Origin: Planctomycetota bacterium
Lineage (GTDB): Bacteria > Planctomycetota > MHYJ01 > JACQXL01
Direction of reading: 5' to 3'
DNA length: 5,303 bases
NCBI GenBank assembly: GCA_016208805.1
Contig: JACQXL010000244.1
Span: forward strand, 1-5,303
Shown in pieces: positions 1 through 4,900 of this stretch (positions are counted from its first letter, which is position 1; the number at the start of each line of letters is the position of its first letter). Under the pieces are notes generated by a model. It was not told the DNA's origin and made no database searches. It saw only the letters and a program-made list of their open reading frames with translations. Made by a program: the position numbers and the translations under genes.

Positions 1-14
1 ACGCATTAGACATT

Positions 15-911
15 ATGAAATTAGGTTACTATCCCGGTTGTGCATTGGAAGGCAGCGCCAATGATTATGCGCTGGCGACCGAACGGGTGATGAAAGAACT
101 CGACGTGGAACTGGTGCCGGTCCGGGACTGGAACTGCTGCGGCGCCTCGGCCGCCCATTCCACCAACCATAAACTATCTATCGCCCTGCCCTACCGCAAC
201 CTGGCCATTGCTAAAGAGCAGGGCCTGGCTGAAATATTCGCGCCCTGCCCGTTCTGCTCCAAAACACTCATTAACACCGGCCATGAAATTGCCGAGAACC
301 ACGCTCTTAACGACCAGATGAAATCGGCCACCGGATTATCATACGATAACTCCGTAAAAATAATCAACAGCGTTGCCATCTTCAACAGGTTGACAGACCT
401 GATTACGCCCAAACTCAATCCGGAGCGTCTGAAAAACCTCAAGGTCGCCTGTTATTACGGCTGTCTTTTAGTTCGGCCGCCCAAGGTGCTAAAATATGAC
501 GACCCGGAACAGCCCACCTCTATGGACGAGATAGTAAAAAAGATAGGCGCCGAGCCGGTGGACTGGGAATACAAGATAGAATGCTGCGGCGGCGGGTTCA
601 CCGTCTGCAACGAGGATGCCGTGCTGGAACTCAGCAACAAGATACTGGACGACGCCAAGGCAAACAATGCTGAGGCCATCATCGTCGCCTGCCAGATGTG
701 CCAGTTCAACCTGGATATGCGCCAATCGGCCATAGAAACCAAATACGGGCTTACATATAATATGCCCATTATCTATCTGCCACAATTAATCGGGCTGGCG
801 ATGGGCATTGAACCGAAAGAACTCGGATTGAACCTGCACTTTGTAGATACGGCACAGGTGATTGGGCAATTAGGGAATCAGGAAATGGAGATTAGGAAAT
901 CAGAAAATTAG
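15..911 (+). CDS. hdrB: CoB-CoM heterodisulfide reductase-type subunit B (HdrB)
   Basis: Encodes a 298-residue HdrB-type protein, the subunit that in methanogens reduces the CoM-S-S-CoB disulfide on two non-cubane [4Fe-4S] clusters; in bacteria the physiological substrate is usually unknown. Both CCG cysteine motifs are complete. The first has C9, C41-C42 and C78-x-x-C81; the second has C150, C190-C191 and C226-x-x-C229. The N-terminus (MKLGYYPGC) fits the family, so the ATG at 15 is chosen, although no Shine-Dalgarno is visible in the 14 upstream bases and the frame is open to the window edge. No signal peptide is seen, so it is likely cytoplasmic. It lies upstream of hdrA on the same strand, separated by a small inserted gene. 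The C-terminus is odd: residues 283-298 are the translation of an 8-base repeat array, and the TAG stop lies inside a repeat unit. The natural end was probably near residue 282. Family assignment is firm; the substrate is not known. Confidence 0.95.
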   Translation: MKLGYYPGCALEGSANDYALATERVMKELDVELVPVRDWNCCGASAAHSTNHKLSIALPYRNLAIAKEQGLAEIFAPCPFCSKTLINTGHEIAENHALNDQMKSATGLSYDNSVKIINSVAIFNRLTDLITPKLNPERLKNLKVACYYGCLLVRPPKVLKYDDPEQPTSMDEIVKKIGAEPVDWEYKIECCGGGFTVCNEDAVLELSNKILDDAKANNAEAIIVACQMCQFNLDMRQSAIETKYGLTYNMPIIYLPQLIGLAMGIEPKELGLNLHFVDTAQVIGQLGNQEMEIRKSEN

Positions 912-914
912 GTA
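861..914 (+). repeat. left octamer array (ATYAGGNN), flanking the four-helix-bundle gene
   Basis: Degenerate 8-base units start at 861 (ATTGGG), 869 (ATTAGG), 877 (ATCAGG), 891 (ATTAGG), 899 (ATCAGA) and 907 (ATTAGG). A 6-base spacer, ATGGAG (885-890), breaks the period between the third and fourth units. The array overlaps the 3' end of hdrB and ends 7 bases before the next start codon. It is an inverted counterpart of the array at 1303-1364: 869-874 can pair with 1359-1364, 877-883 with 1350-1356, and 890-899 with 1332-1341. A weak Shine-Dalgarno-like AGGT (910-913) for the next gene lies in its last unit. Confidence 0.85.
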
Positions 915-920
915 AATAAA

Positions 921-1292
921 ATGCCATCATTCGAAGACCTGATAATATGGCAGAAAACACATAAGTTGATGTTACGAATTCATGAAATAGCAAGTCGCCT
1001 GCCAAAAGAGGAGAGGTTTGGAGTCGGTGGCCAGATAAAACGCTCATCATCTTCTGTCTCTGATAATATTGCGGAGGGTTACGGCAGTTATTATTATAAC
1101 GACAAGATTAAAAAATTCTATGTCTCTCGAGGAGAAGCAACGGAAACACAGAATCATTTAAGGAGTTTAGAAGGGAAAGGATGTCTCAAATCTGAAGAGA
1201 CAAATGAACTTGTTACTGAATATACGGGAGTGATTAAAGGAATTAACGGTTATGTAAACTATATCAGGCGGAAAAGGAAAGATAATAGGTGA
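921..1292 (+). CDS. four-helix bundle protein (S23 / 23S rRNA intervening-sequence protein family)
   Basis: Encodes a 123-residue basic helical protein of the four-helix-bundle family first seen in 23S rRNA intervening sequences (IVP/S23, TIGR02436-type). Recognisable blocks are FEDLIIWQK (residues 4-12), ERFG (31-34), the QIKRSSSSVSDNIAEGYG block (38-55, normally QIRRAAVSIPSNIAEG) and KKFYVSRGEATETQNHL (64-80). The length is normal for the family. The molecular role is unproven; RNA binding or a structural role has been proposed. The start at 921 gives the expected N-terminus, 9 bases after the hdrB stop. The gene interrupts an hdrB-hdrA pair and is much more AT-rich: GC is 20/60 at 1081-1140 and 19/60 at 1201-1260, against 44/60 at hdrA 1801-1860. 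Octamer repeat arrays in opposite orientation flank it. Together these suggest a later insertion. Serines and VSD replace the usual AAVS/IPS residues around position 44, so it is somewhat divergent but appears intact. Confidence 0.9.
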   Translation: MPSFEDLIIWQKTHKLMLRIHEIASRLPKEERFGVGGQIKRSSSSVSDNIAEGYGSYYYNDKIKKFYVSRGEATETQNHLRSLEGKGCLKSEETNELVTEYTGVIKGINGYVNYIRRKRKDNR

Positions 1293-1302
1293 TAGCAAAT
1301 AG

Positions 1303-1364
1303 CCCCTGATACCCTAATCACCTGATACCCCTTTCCTAATCACCTAATATCCTGATAACCTAAT
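1303..1364 (-). repeat. right octamer array (CCTRATNN on + strand), inverted relative to the left array
   Basis: Seven CCTAAT or CCTGAT cores start at 1305, 1313, 1321, 1335, 1343, 1351 and 1359. The spacing is 8 bases except for one 14-base step, caused by a 6-base spacer (ACCCCT, 1327-1332). Read on the minus strand this is the same ATYAGGNN array as at 861-914, including a purine-rich 6-base spacer (AGGGGT against ATGGAG). It occupies almost all of the 76-base gap between the four-helix-bundle gene and hdrA. An opposite-orientation copy, TAGGTGAT (1286-1293), spans the stop codon of the small gene and can pair with 1339-1346 or, over 7 bases, with 1317-1323. Confidence 0.85.
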
Positions 1365-1368
1365 ATCT

Positions 1369-3363
1369 ATGTCAAAGATAGGCGTTTTTGTTTGTCACTG
1401 CGGCGAGAACATCTCGCGCACCGTGGATGTGGAAAAGGTGCGCGATGTCGCCCAGACGATGAAAGGCGTAGTCCACGCCGAGGACTACAAGTATATGTGC
1501 TCCTCGGTCGGCCAGAACCTGATTAAGAAAGCCATCAAGGAAAAAGGGCTGACCGGCGTGGTGGTCGCCTGCTGTTCGCCCAAGATGCACGAGCCGACCT
1601 TCCGCAACGCCTCTAACGAAGCCAAACTCAACCCCTATCTCTGTGAGATTGCCAATATCCGCGAGCAATGCTCCTGGGTGCACGAGGATAAAGCCATCGC
1701 CACGCCCAAGGCGATTGACCTGACCCGTCTGATGGTGGAAAAGGTACGCCAGAACTCCGCCCTGTCCGAGATTAAAGTGCCGCTGACCAAGAAGGCGCTG
1801 GTCATCGGCGGCGGCGTGGCCGGCATCCAGACCGCGCTGGATATCGCGGACGGCGGCCATCAAGTCATTCTGGTAGAGAAAACCCCGTCCATCGGCGGCC
1901 GGATGGCCGGGCTGTCCGAGACCTTCCCGACCCTGGACTGCTCCCAGTGCATCCTGACGCCCAAGATGGTTGACTGCGCCCGGCACAAAAATATCAAACT
2001 CTACACCTACAGCGAGATAGAAGAGGTCAAAGGATACCTGGGCAACTTTGAGGTTACCATCCGCAAGAAAGCCCGCTTCGTCAAGGAAGACGTCTGCACC
2101 GGCTGTGGACTGTGTTATCAGAAATGTCCCCAGAAGAAAATACCATCCGAGTTTGACGAATATATGGGCAACCGCACGTCCATCTACGTCCCGTTCCCGC
2201 AGGCCGTGCCCAATATCCCGGTCATAGACAAGAACACCTGCACCAAACTGCTCAAGAACCGTTGCGGGCTGTGCGAAAAAGTCTGCCCGCCCGGCGCGAT
2301 TGATTACACCCAACAGGATGAACTCATCACCGAAAAGGTCGGCTCCATCGTCGTGGCCACCGGCTATGAACTTATTCCCAACAACTTATACGGCGAGTAT
2401 GGATACGGCAAATACAAGGACGTGATTAACGGCTTGCAGTTTGAGCGGCTGGTCAGCGCATCCGGCCCGACCAAGGGCGAAATCAAACGCCCATCCGACG
2501 GCAAGGTCCCGGAAACGATTGTCTTTATCCAATGCGTCGGCTCGCGCGACCCGGCCAAGGGCATCACCTACTGCTCCAAAATCTGTTGTATGTACACGGC
2601 CAAGCAAACGATGCTCTATAAACACAAAGTCCATCACGGCCAGGCCTATGTCTTTTACATTGATATCCGGGCCGGCGGCAAGGGCTACGAGGAATTCGTC
2701 CTGCGCGCCATAGAAGAAGATGGCGCGATATACCTGCGCGGCCGGGTCAGCCGCATCTTTAGGAAACCTGCCCGACAGCCAGGCGGGGGCGATAAACTGG
2801 TTGTCCGCGGGATGGATACCTTGAGCGCTAAGAAAGTGGAGATAGAAGCCGATATGGTCGTCTTGGCCTCGGCAATGACGCCGCCCAAAGGCATAGAAAC
2901 GCTCTACCAGAAATTAGGCACCTCTTATGACAGTTACCACTGGCTGTCCGAGGCGCACCCGAAACTCCGGCCGGTGGAAACCACCAATGCCGGCATCTTC
3001 CTGGCCGGCGCCTGCCAGGCGCCCAAGGATATCCCGGACGCAGTGGCGCAGGCATCCGGCGCGGCCAGCAAAGTACTGGCCCTGTTCTCCAAAGACATAC
3101 TGTCCAAAGAAGGCACGGTCGCCCGCATCAACGAACTACTCTGCACCGGCTGCCAGATGTGCATCAACGCCTGTCCTTACAAGGCGATAGAACTAAAAGA
3201 TATTAATGACCGCCAGGGCAAACTCGTCCGCCAAGTAGCCAGGGTCAACGAAGGACTCTGCCAGGGTTGCGGCGTCTGCGTAGCCGTCTGCCCGTCCAAA
3301 TGCCCTGACCTGGCCGGCATCACCGAAGAACAAGTCTATGCCGAGTTAATGAGTTTGGCCTGA
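1369..3363 (+). CDS. hdrA: CoB-CoM heterodisulfide reductase-type subunit A (HdrA), FAD and multi-[4Fe-4S] protein
   Basis: Encodes a 664-residue HdrA, close to the usual family length. HdrA is the flavin subunit that in methanogens bifurcates electrons between ferredoxin and the heterodisulfide. The N-terminal domain (about 1-135) has conserved cysteines including C9, C11, C44, C68-C69. The thioredoxin-reductase-like FAD domain starts with GGGVAG (147-152) and E170, and carries the family signature around C191-x-x-C194. The inserted ferredoxin domain has C243/C246/C249/C253 and C291/C299/C302/C306. The FAD domain then resumes with C389, C402, C406 and C407, which match the extra cluster near the flavin. 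The C-terminal ferredoxin domain has C592/C595/C598/C602 and C631/C634/C637/C641. No cluster ligand appears to be missing. The start MSKIGVFVCHCG is canonical, but no Shine-Dalgarno precedes it because the repeat array ends 4 bases upstream. HdrC and MvhD/Flx partners are not in view, so true bifurcation is an inference. Confidence 0.96.
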   Translation: MSKIGVFVCHCGENISRTVDVEKVRDVAQTMKGVVHAEDYKYMCSSVGQNLIKKAIKEKGLTGVVVACCSPKMHEPTFRNASNEAKLNPYLCEIANIREQCSWVHEDKAIATPKAIDLTRLMVEKVRQNSALSEIKVPLTKKALVIGGGVAGIQTALDIADGGHQVILVEKTPSIGGRMAGLSETFPTLDCSQCILTPKMVDCARHKNIKLYTYSEIEEVKGYLGNFEVTIRKKARFVKEDVCTGCGLCYQKCPQKKIPSEFDEYMGNRTSIYVPFPQAVPNIPVIDKNTCTKLLKNRCGLCEKVCPPGAIDYTQQDELITEKVGSIVVATGYELIPNNLYGEYGYGKYKDVINGLQFERLVSASGPTKGEIKRPSDGKVPETIVFIQCVGSRDPAKGITYCSKICCMYTAKQTMLYKHKVHHGQAYVFYIDIRAGGKGYEEFVLRAIEEDGAIYLRGRVSRIFRKPARQPGGGDKLVVRGMDTLSAKKVEIEADMVVLASAMTPPKGIETLYQKLGTSYDSYHWLSEAHPKLRPVETTNAGIFLAGACQAPKDIPDAVAQASGAASKVLALFSKDILSKEGTVARINELLCTGCQMCINACPYKAIELKDINDRQGKLVRQVARVNEGLCQGCGVCVAVCPSKCPDLAGITEEQVYAELMSLA

Positions 3364-3394
3364 GCCACGGCGCAGGGTTATCAACAGGGACTTT

Positions 3395-3420
3395 GATGAG
3401 ACCAAAATATTCATCTTTTT
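3395..3420 (+). terminator. weak candidate intrinsic terminator after hdrA
   Basis: GATGA (3395-3399) can pair with TCATC (3411-3415) across an 11-base loop, and TTTTT follows directly at 3416-3420. The stem is only 5 bp with little GC, so it is poor by intrinsic-terminator standards. The position is sensible, about 30 bases after the hdrA stop and just before a new promoter. The same AT-rich stretch (3402-3421) could instead act as an UP element for that promoter. No better terminator is seen after hdrA. Confidence 0.25.
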
Positions 3421-3421
3421 G

Positions 3422-3450
3422 TTGACACCTCTTTAAATCTCTGATATAGT
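3422..3450 (+). promoter_or_regulatory. near-consensus sigma-70 promoter upstream of the DUF5618-type gene
   Basis: A perfect -35 box TTGACA (3422-3427) is separated by exactly 17 bases from TATAGT (3445-3450), which is 5/6 to the -10 consensus. TG at 3442-3443 forms an extended -10. An AT-rich, UP-like tract lies just upstream. Transcription would start near 3457, giving a ~90-base leader that begins directly before the hairpin at 3464-3538. This implies the DUF5618-type gene is transcribed separately from the hdr genes. Confidence 0.75.
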
Positions 3451-3463
3451 TACGGGCGTATGA

Positions 3464-3538
3464 CCCCGCTCTTTCCGCCAGCCCGCAGGCAGTCCCGTTT
3501 ATCCCGTAGGGGCTAATAGGGGGCCAGAAAGAGCGGGG
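3464..3538. repeat. palindromic repeat element in the DUF5618 gene leader (12-bp stem)
   Basis: CCCCGCTCTTTC (3464-3475) is a perfect inverted repeat of GAAAGAGCGGGG (3527-3538), enclosing about 51 bases. Smaller internal pairings are possible, such as AGCCC (3480-3484) with GGGCT (3510-3514). Bases 3496-3511 are the exact reverse complement of CCCTACGGGATAAACG at 5128-5143, inside another hairpin with a similar stem. CTAATAGGG (3513-3521) recurs in the same orientation at 5173-5181. It lacks a T-run, so it is not an obvious terminator. It is best described as one copy of a dispersed intergenic palindrome family. Confidence 0.8.
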
Positions 3539-3547
3539 GGAATCTAT
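3535..3547 (+). promoter_or_regulatory. G-rich Shine-Dalgarno-like site inside the hairpin's right arm
   Basis: The only plausible ribosome binding site for the ATG at 3548 is the GGGGGG run at 3535-3540, followed by 7 bases to the start codon. Its first four G residues pair with CCCC (3464-3467) in the leader hairpin, so the site could be partly hidden when the stem forms. No AGGAGG match exists. The role is inferred from position only. Confidence 0.4.
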
Positions 3548-3958
3548 ATGAAAGCGCAGCGACAGCGGAGTCCCGCCCCAAGCGGGGATGCAATCAGATA
3601 TTTACACAATGCCAGAGAAATACTTAAGAAAGCCCCGCGAGAAGGGCGTTTTTATACGGATACCAAACCGGTGCAGGAAGCCTGCAGTACCGCTTATTTA
3701 TCCGTTCTTAAAGCCATTGATGAATTTTTACTATCCAGAGAACTAACCCCAAAAGAACTGCCTAAATCCGTTGATAGTTACAGACACCTCATCAGCAAAT
3801 ACTGTGCTATGCATAACGGTAAATTAAGCCGGGAATTCGGCTACCTTTATGATACCTTACATATCGCCGGTTATTATCGTGGGCTTCTGCACGATGTAGC
3901 GGAACTACGGGAAATATTTAACGCCGCCCAGCAGTTCATAGGAAAAATTAGCAAATAA
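3548..3958 (+). CDS. DUF5618-type small helical protein
   Basis: Encodes a 136-residue mostly helical protein resembling DUF5618 proteins, HEPN-like in look but of unknown function. Features recalled from that family are AIRYLHNAREILKK (15-28), a FYTDTKPVQEACSTAYLSVLKAIDEFL stretch (35-61), KSVDSYRHLISKYCAMHNGKL (73-93), and a C-terminal YLYDTLHIAGYYRG block (99-112) followed by an acidic helix. The assignment is from memory of the family pattern, not a search. The classic HEPN RNase motif Rx4-6H is not clearly present. Residues 1-13 (MKAQRQRSPAPSG) look unlike the family: bases 3555-3574 are a dispersed 20-base repeat word, so the N-terminus is repeat-derived. No in-frame ATG or GTG lies closer to residue 15, so 3548 is kept. 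A strong promoter and leader hairpin precede it. No nucleotidyltransferase or antitoxin partner is adjacent. Confidence 0.75.
   Translation: MKAQRQRSPAPSGDAIRYLHNAREILKKAPREGRFYTDTKPVQEACSTAYLSVLKAIDEFLLSRELTPKELPKSVDSYRHLISKYCAMHNGKLSREFGYLYDTLHIAGYYRGLLHDVAELREIFNAAQQFIGKISK
3555..3586 (-). repeat. repeat copy inside the start of the DUF5618-type gene
   Basis: Bases 3555-3574 are the exact reverse complement of GGGACTCCGCTGTCGCTGCG at 4928-4947. A variant, GGGACTCCGCTTCGCTACGC, occurs at 4046-4065. A small palindrome follows, CCCGC (3572-3576) with GCGGG (3582-3586). The copy lies within codons 3-13, so a dispersed intergenic repeat is being translated. Confidence 0.8.
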
Positions 3959-4002
3959 TCTTGACTTATTACACATATTTGTTAGCGATAAAACAATGAT
4001 GA

Positions 4003-4022
4003 CAGCACAGCACAGCACAGCA
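4003..4022. repeat. CAGCA pentanucleotide tandem tract
   Basis: Four perfect CAGCA units occupy 4003-4022, and two more follow at 4065-4074 after the hairpin element. The 13-base word CAGCACAGCACCC is present at 4013-4025 and again at 4065-4077, as direct repeats bracketing the palindrome. This fits either insertion of the palindrome into a CAGCA tract or a slippage duplication. Confidence 0.85.
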
Positions 4023-4023
4023 C

Positions 4024-4065
4024 CCCGCTCTTTCCGAGAAAGAGCGGGACTCCGCTTCGCTACGC
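4024..4065. repeat. palindromic repeat element, tight hairpin form
   Basis: CCCGCTCTTTC (4024-4034) and GAAAGAGCGGG (4038-4048) form a perfect 11-bp stem with a 3-base loop (CGA). The stem sequence is that of the larger hairpin at 3464-3538. The right side continues into GGGACTCCGCTTCGCTACGC (4046-4065), a variant of the word at 4928-4947. It sits about 70 bases after the DUF5618-type gene. A stem this stable could slow polymerase or protect the transcript 3' end, but there is no T-run, so a classic intrinsic terminator is not claimed. Confidence 0.85.
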
Positions 4066-4192
4066 AGCACAGCACCCGCAAACCCAGATAATATAAGCGT
4101 TACAGGGCGTTCTGCAATTCTACCCTTAAATTTATTATATCATCTCTTACATTATATTGTTTATTAACCCAAAACTTCCGCCCTTGACGGAA

Positions 4193-4201
4193 AAAGGAGG
4201 T
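4193..4201 (+). promoter_or_regulatory. strong Shine-Dalgarno for the lipoprotein gene
   Basis: AAAGGAGGT lies 5 bases before the ATG at 4207 and fixes that start. It is the only strong ribosome binding site in the window. Just upstream, TTCCG (4176-4180) can pair with CGGAA (4188-4192) in a small hairpin. The region 4107-4170 is AT-rich and probably holds the promoter, with TATTAT and TATATT candidates near 4133 and 4154, but no convincing -35 box was found at proper spacing. Confidence 0.85.
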
Positions 4202-4206
4202 ATCCT

Positions 4207-4890
4207 ATGGAAAAGAAATGGATCGGAAGAATGATAGCGGCACTGTTATTCATTGCCTTTATCACCACCTTTAACTACGGCGGTTGCGGGGGCGGCAAGA
4301 AATCCAGCAGCGGCAGTAGCGGCACACCAACACCGACCCCAACCGCACCGACCCAGGTAACCTCCCCAACTCCGGCTAATGGGGCGACCAATGTTCCCTT
4401 TGGAGATATCAGTTGGGCAGCAGCCAGCGGCGCAACAAGTTACGATGTCTATTTCGGCGCCACCTCGCCGGGGACATTTAAGGGCAATCAGGCCGGCACG
4501 ACTTATAACCCCGGGACACTTTCCGGCGACAACATTTATTACTGGCGGATTGACTCAAAGAATGCGGCCGGCACGACCACTGGCATTGTCTGGAGTTTTA
4601 CCACTGCCCCATGGGACATTACCATCGTTGATTCTGCTGACGATGATGGGCTGCACACCGACATTACCATTGACTCTCTTGATAAGGTGCATATCAGTTA
4701 CTATGATGCCACCAATGGCGACCTGAAGTATGCGACCAATGCCACAGGCGTCTGGGTGATAGATTCCACTCTTGATCCTACTGATGATGTTGGGCTCTAC
4801 ACCTCCATTGCCATTGACTCGCTTGATAATGTGCATATCAGTTACTATGATGCCACCAATGGCGAACTGAACTATGCGACCAATAAATGA
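4207..4890 (+). CDS. predicted lipoprotein with FN3-like domain and two ~48-residue repeats
   Basis: Encodes a 227-residue exported protein. An N-terminal KKW and hydrophobic segment (about 9-22) leads to YGGC at 24-27, a plausible though non-ideal lipobox with C27 as the lipidated residue. A Gly/Ser/Thr-Pro linker (28-50) follows. Residues about 50-133 look like a fibronectin-III/Ig-like domain (SPTPANGATNVP, SYDVYFG, YYWRIDSKNAAG, WSFTT). After that come two copies of a repeat ending IDSLDxVHISYYDATNG and LxYATN, at about 136-178 and 183-226. Proteins of this type are surface or secreted repeat proteins in many uncultivated bacteria; binding partners are unknown. The protein ends at YATNK, exactly where a third repeat would begin, and palindromic repeat DNA follows immediately, so it may be truncated. 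No continuation of the repeat is seen in any downstream frame. Start chosen by the strong Shine-Dalgarno. Confidence 0.85.
   Translation: MEKKWIGRMIAALLFIAFITTFNYGGCGGGKKSSSGSSGTPTPTPTAPTQVTSPTPANGATNVPFGDISWAAASGATSYDVYFGATSPGTFKGNQAGTTYNPGTLSGDNIYYWRIDSKNAAGTTTGIVWSFTTAPWDITIVDSADDDGLHTDITIDSLDKVHISYYDATNGDLKYATNATGVWVIDSTLDPTDDVGLYTSIAIDSLDNVHISYYDATNGELNYATNK
4667..4884 (+). repeat. in-gene tandem repeat, 144-base period, two copies
   Basis: The two protein repeats are closely matched in DNA. Bases 4687-4721 and 4831-4865 are identical over 35 bases at an offset of exactly 144 (48 codons), and the flanking 4667-4686 and 4722-4740 match their partners with only a few differences. Near-identity at synonymous sites points to recent duplication or gene conversion. 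Confidence 0.85.
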
Positions 4891-4900
4891 CCCAGCCCCT

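Noticed and set aside
1..9. A possible end of an upstream gene (frame ACG CAT TAG).
   Set aside because: Three codons cannot identify a gene; the stop may be chance. An upstream hdrC is plausible only from operon habits.
1303..1364. Possible CRISPR-like array between the small gene and hdrA.
   Set aside because: The units are only 8 bases with 2 variable bases and no unique spacers; it is a short tandem repeat that mirrors the left array.
1372..2313. Long open frame on the minus strand (313 codons) opposite hdrA.
   Set aside because: It is fully antisense to the strongly conserved HdrA coding sequence, has no recognisable domain, and is a usual by-product of GC-rich codon use.
2441..3190. 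Plus-strand frames at 2441-2713 and 2927-3190 within hdrA.
   Set aside because: They are alternative frames of hdrA, rich in Arg, Pro and Ala with no domain, and lie inside uninterrupted HdrA motifs.
3961..3992. TTGACT (3961-3966) as a promoter after the DUF5618-type gene.
   Set aside because: No acceptable -10 box lies 16-18 bases downstream and no gene starts nearby.
4024..4048. Tight hairpin as a standard intrinsic terminator for the DUF5618-type gene.
   Set aside because: The stem is strong, but no T-run follows on either strand; the same stem also occurs upstream of the gene, which fits a repeat family better.
4184..4189. TTGACG as a -35 box before the lipoprotein gene.
   Set aside because: A -10 box at normal spacing would fall inside the start of the coding region, which is inconsistent with use of the strong Shine-Dalgarno at 4193-4201.
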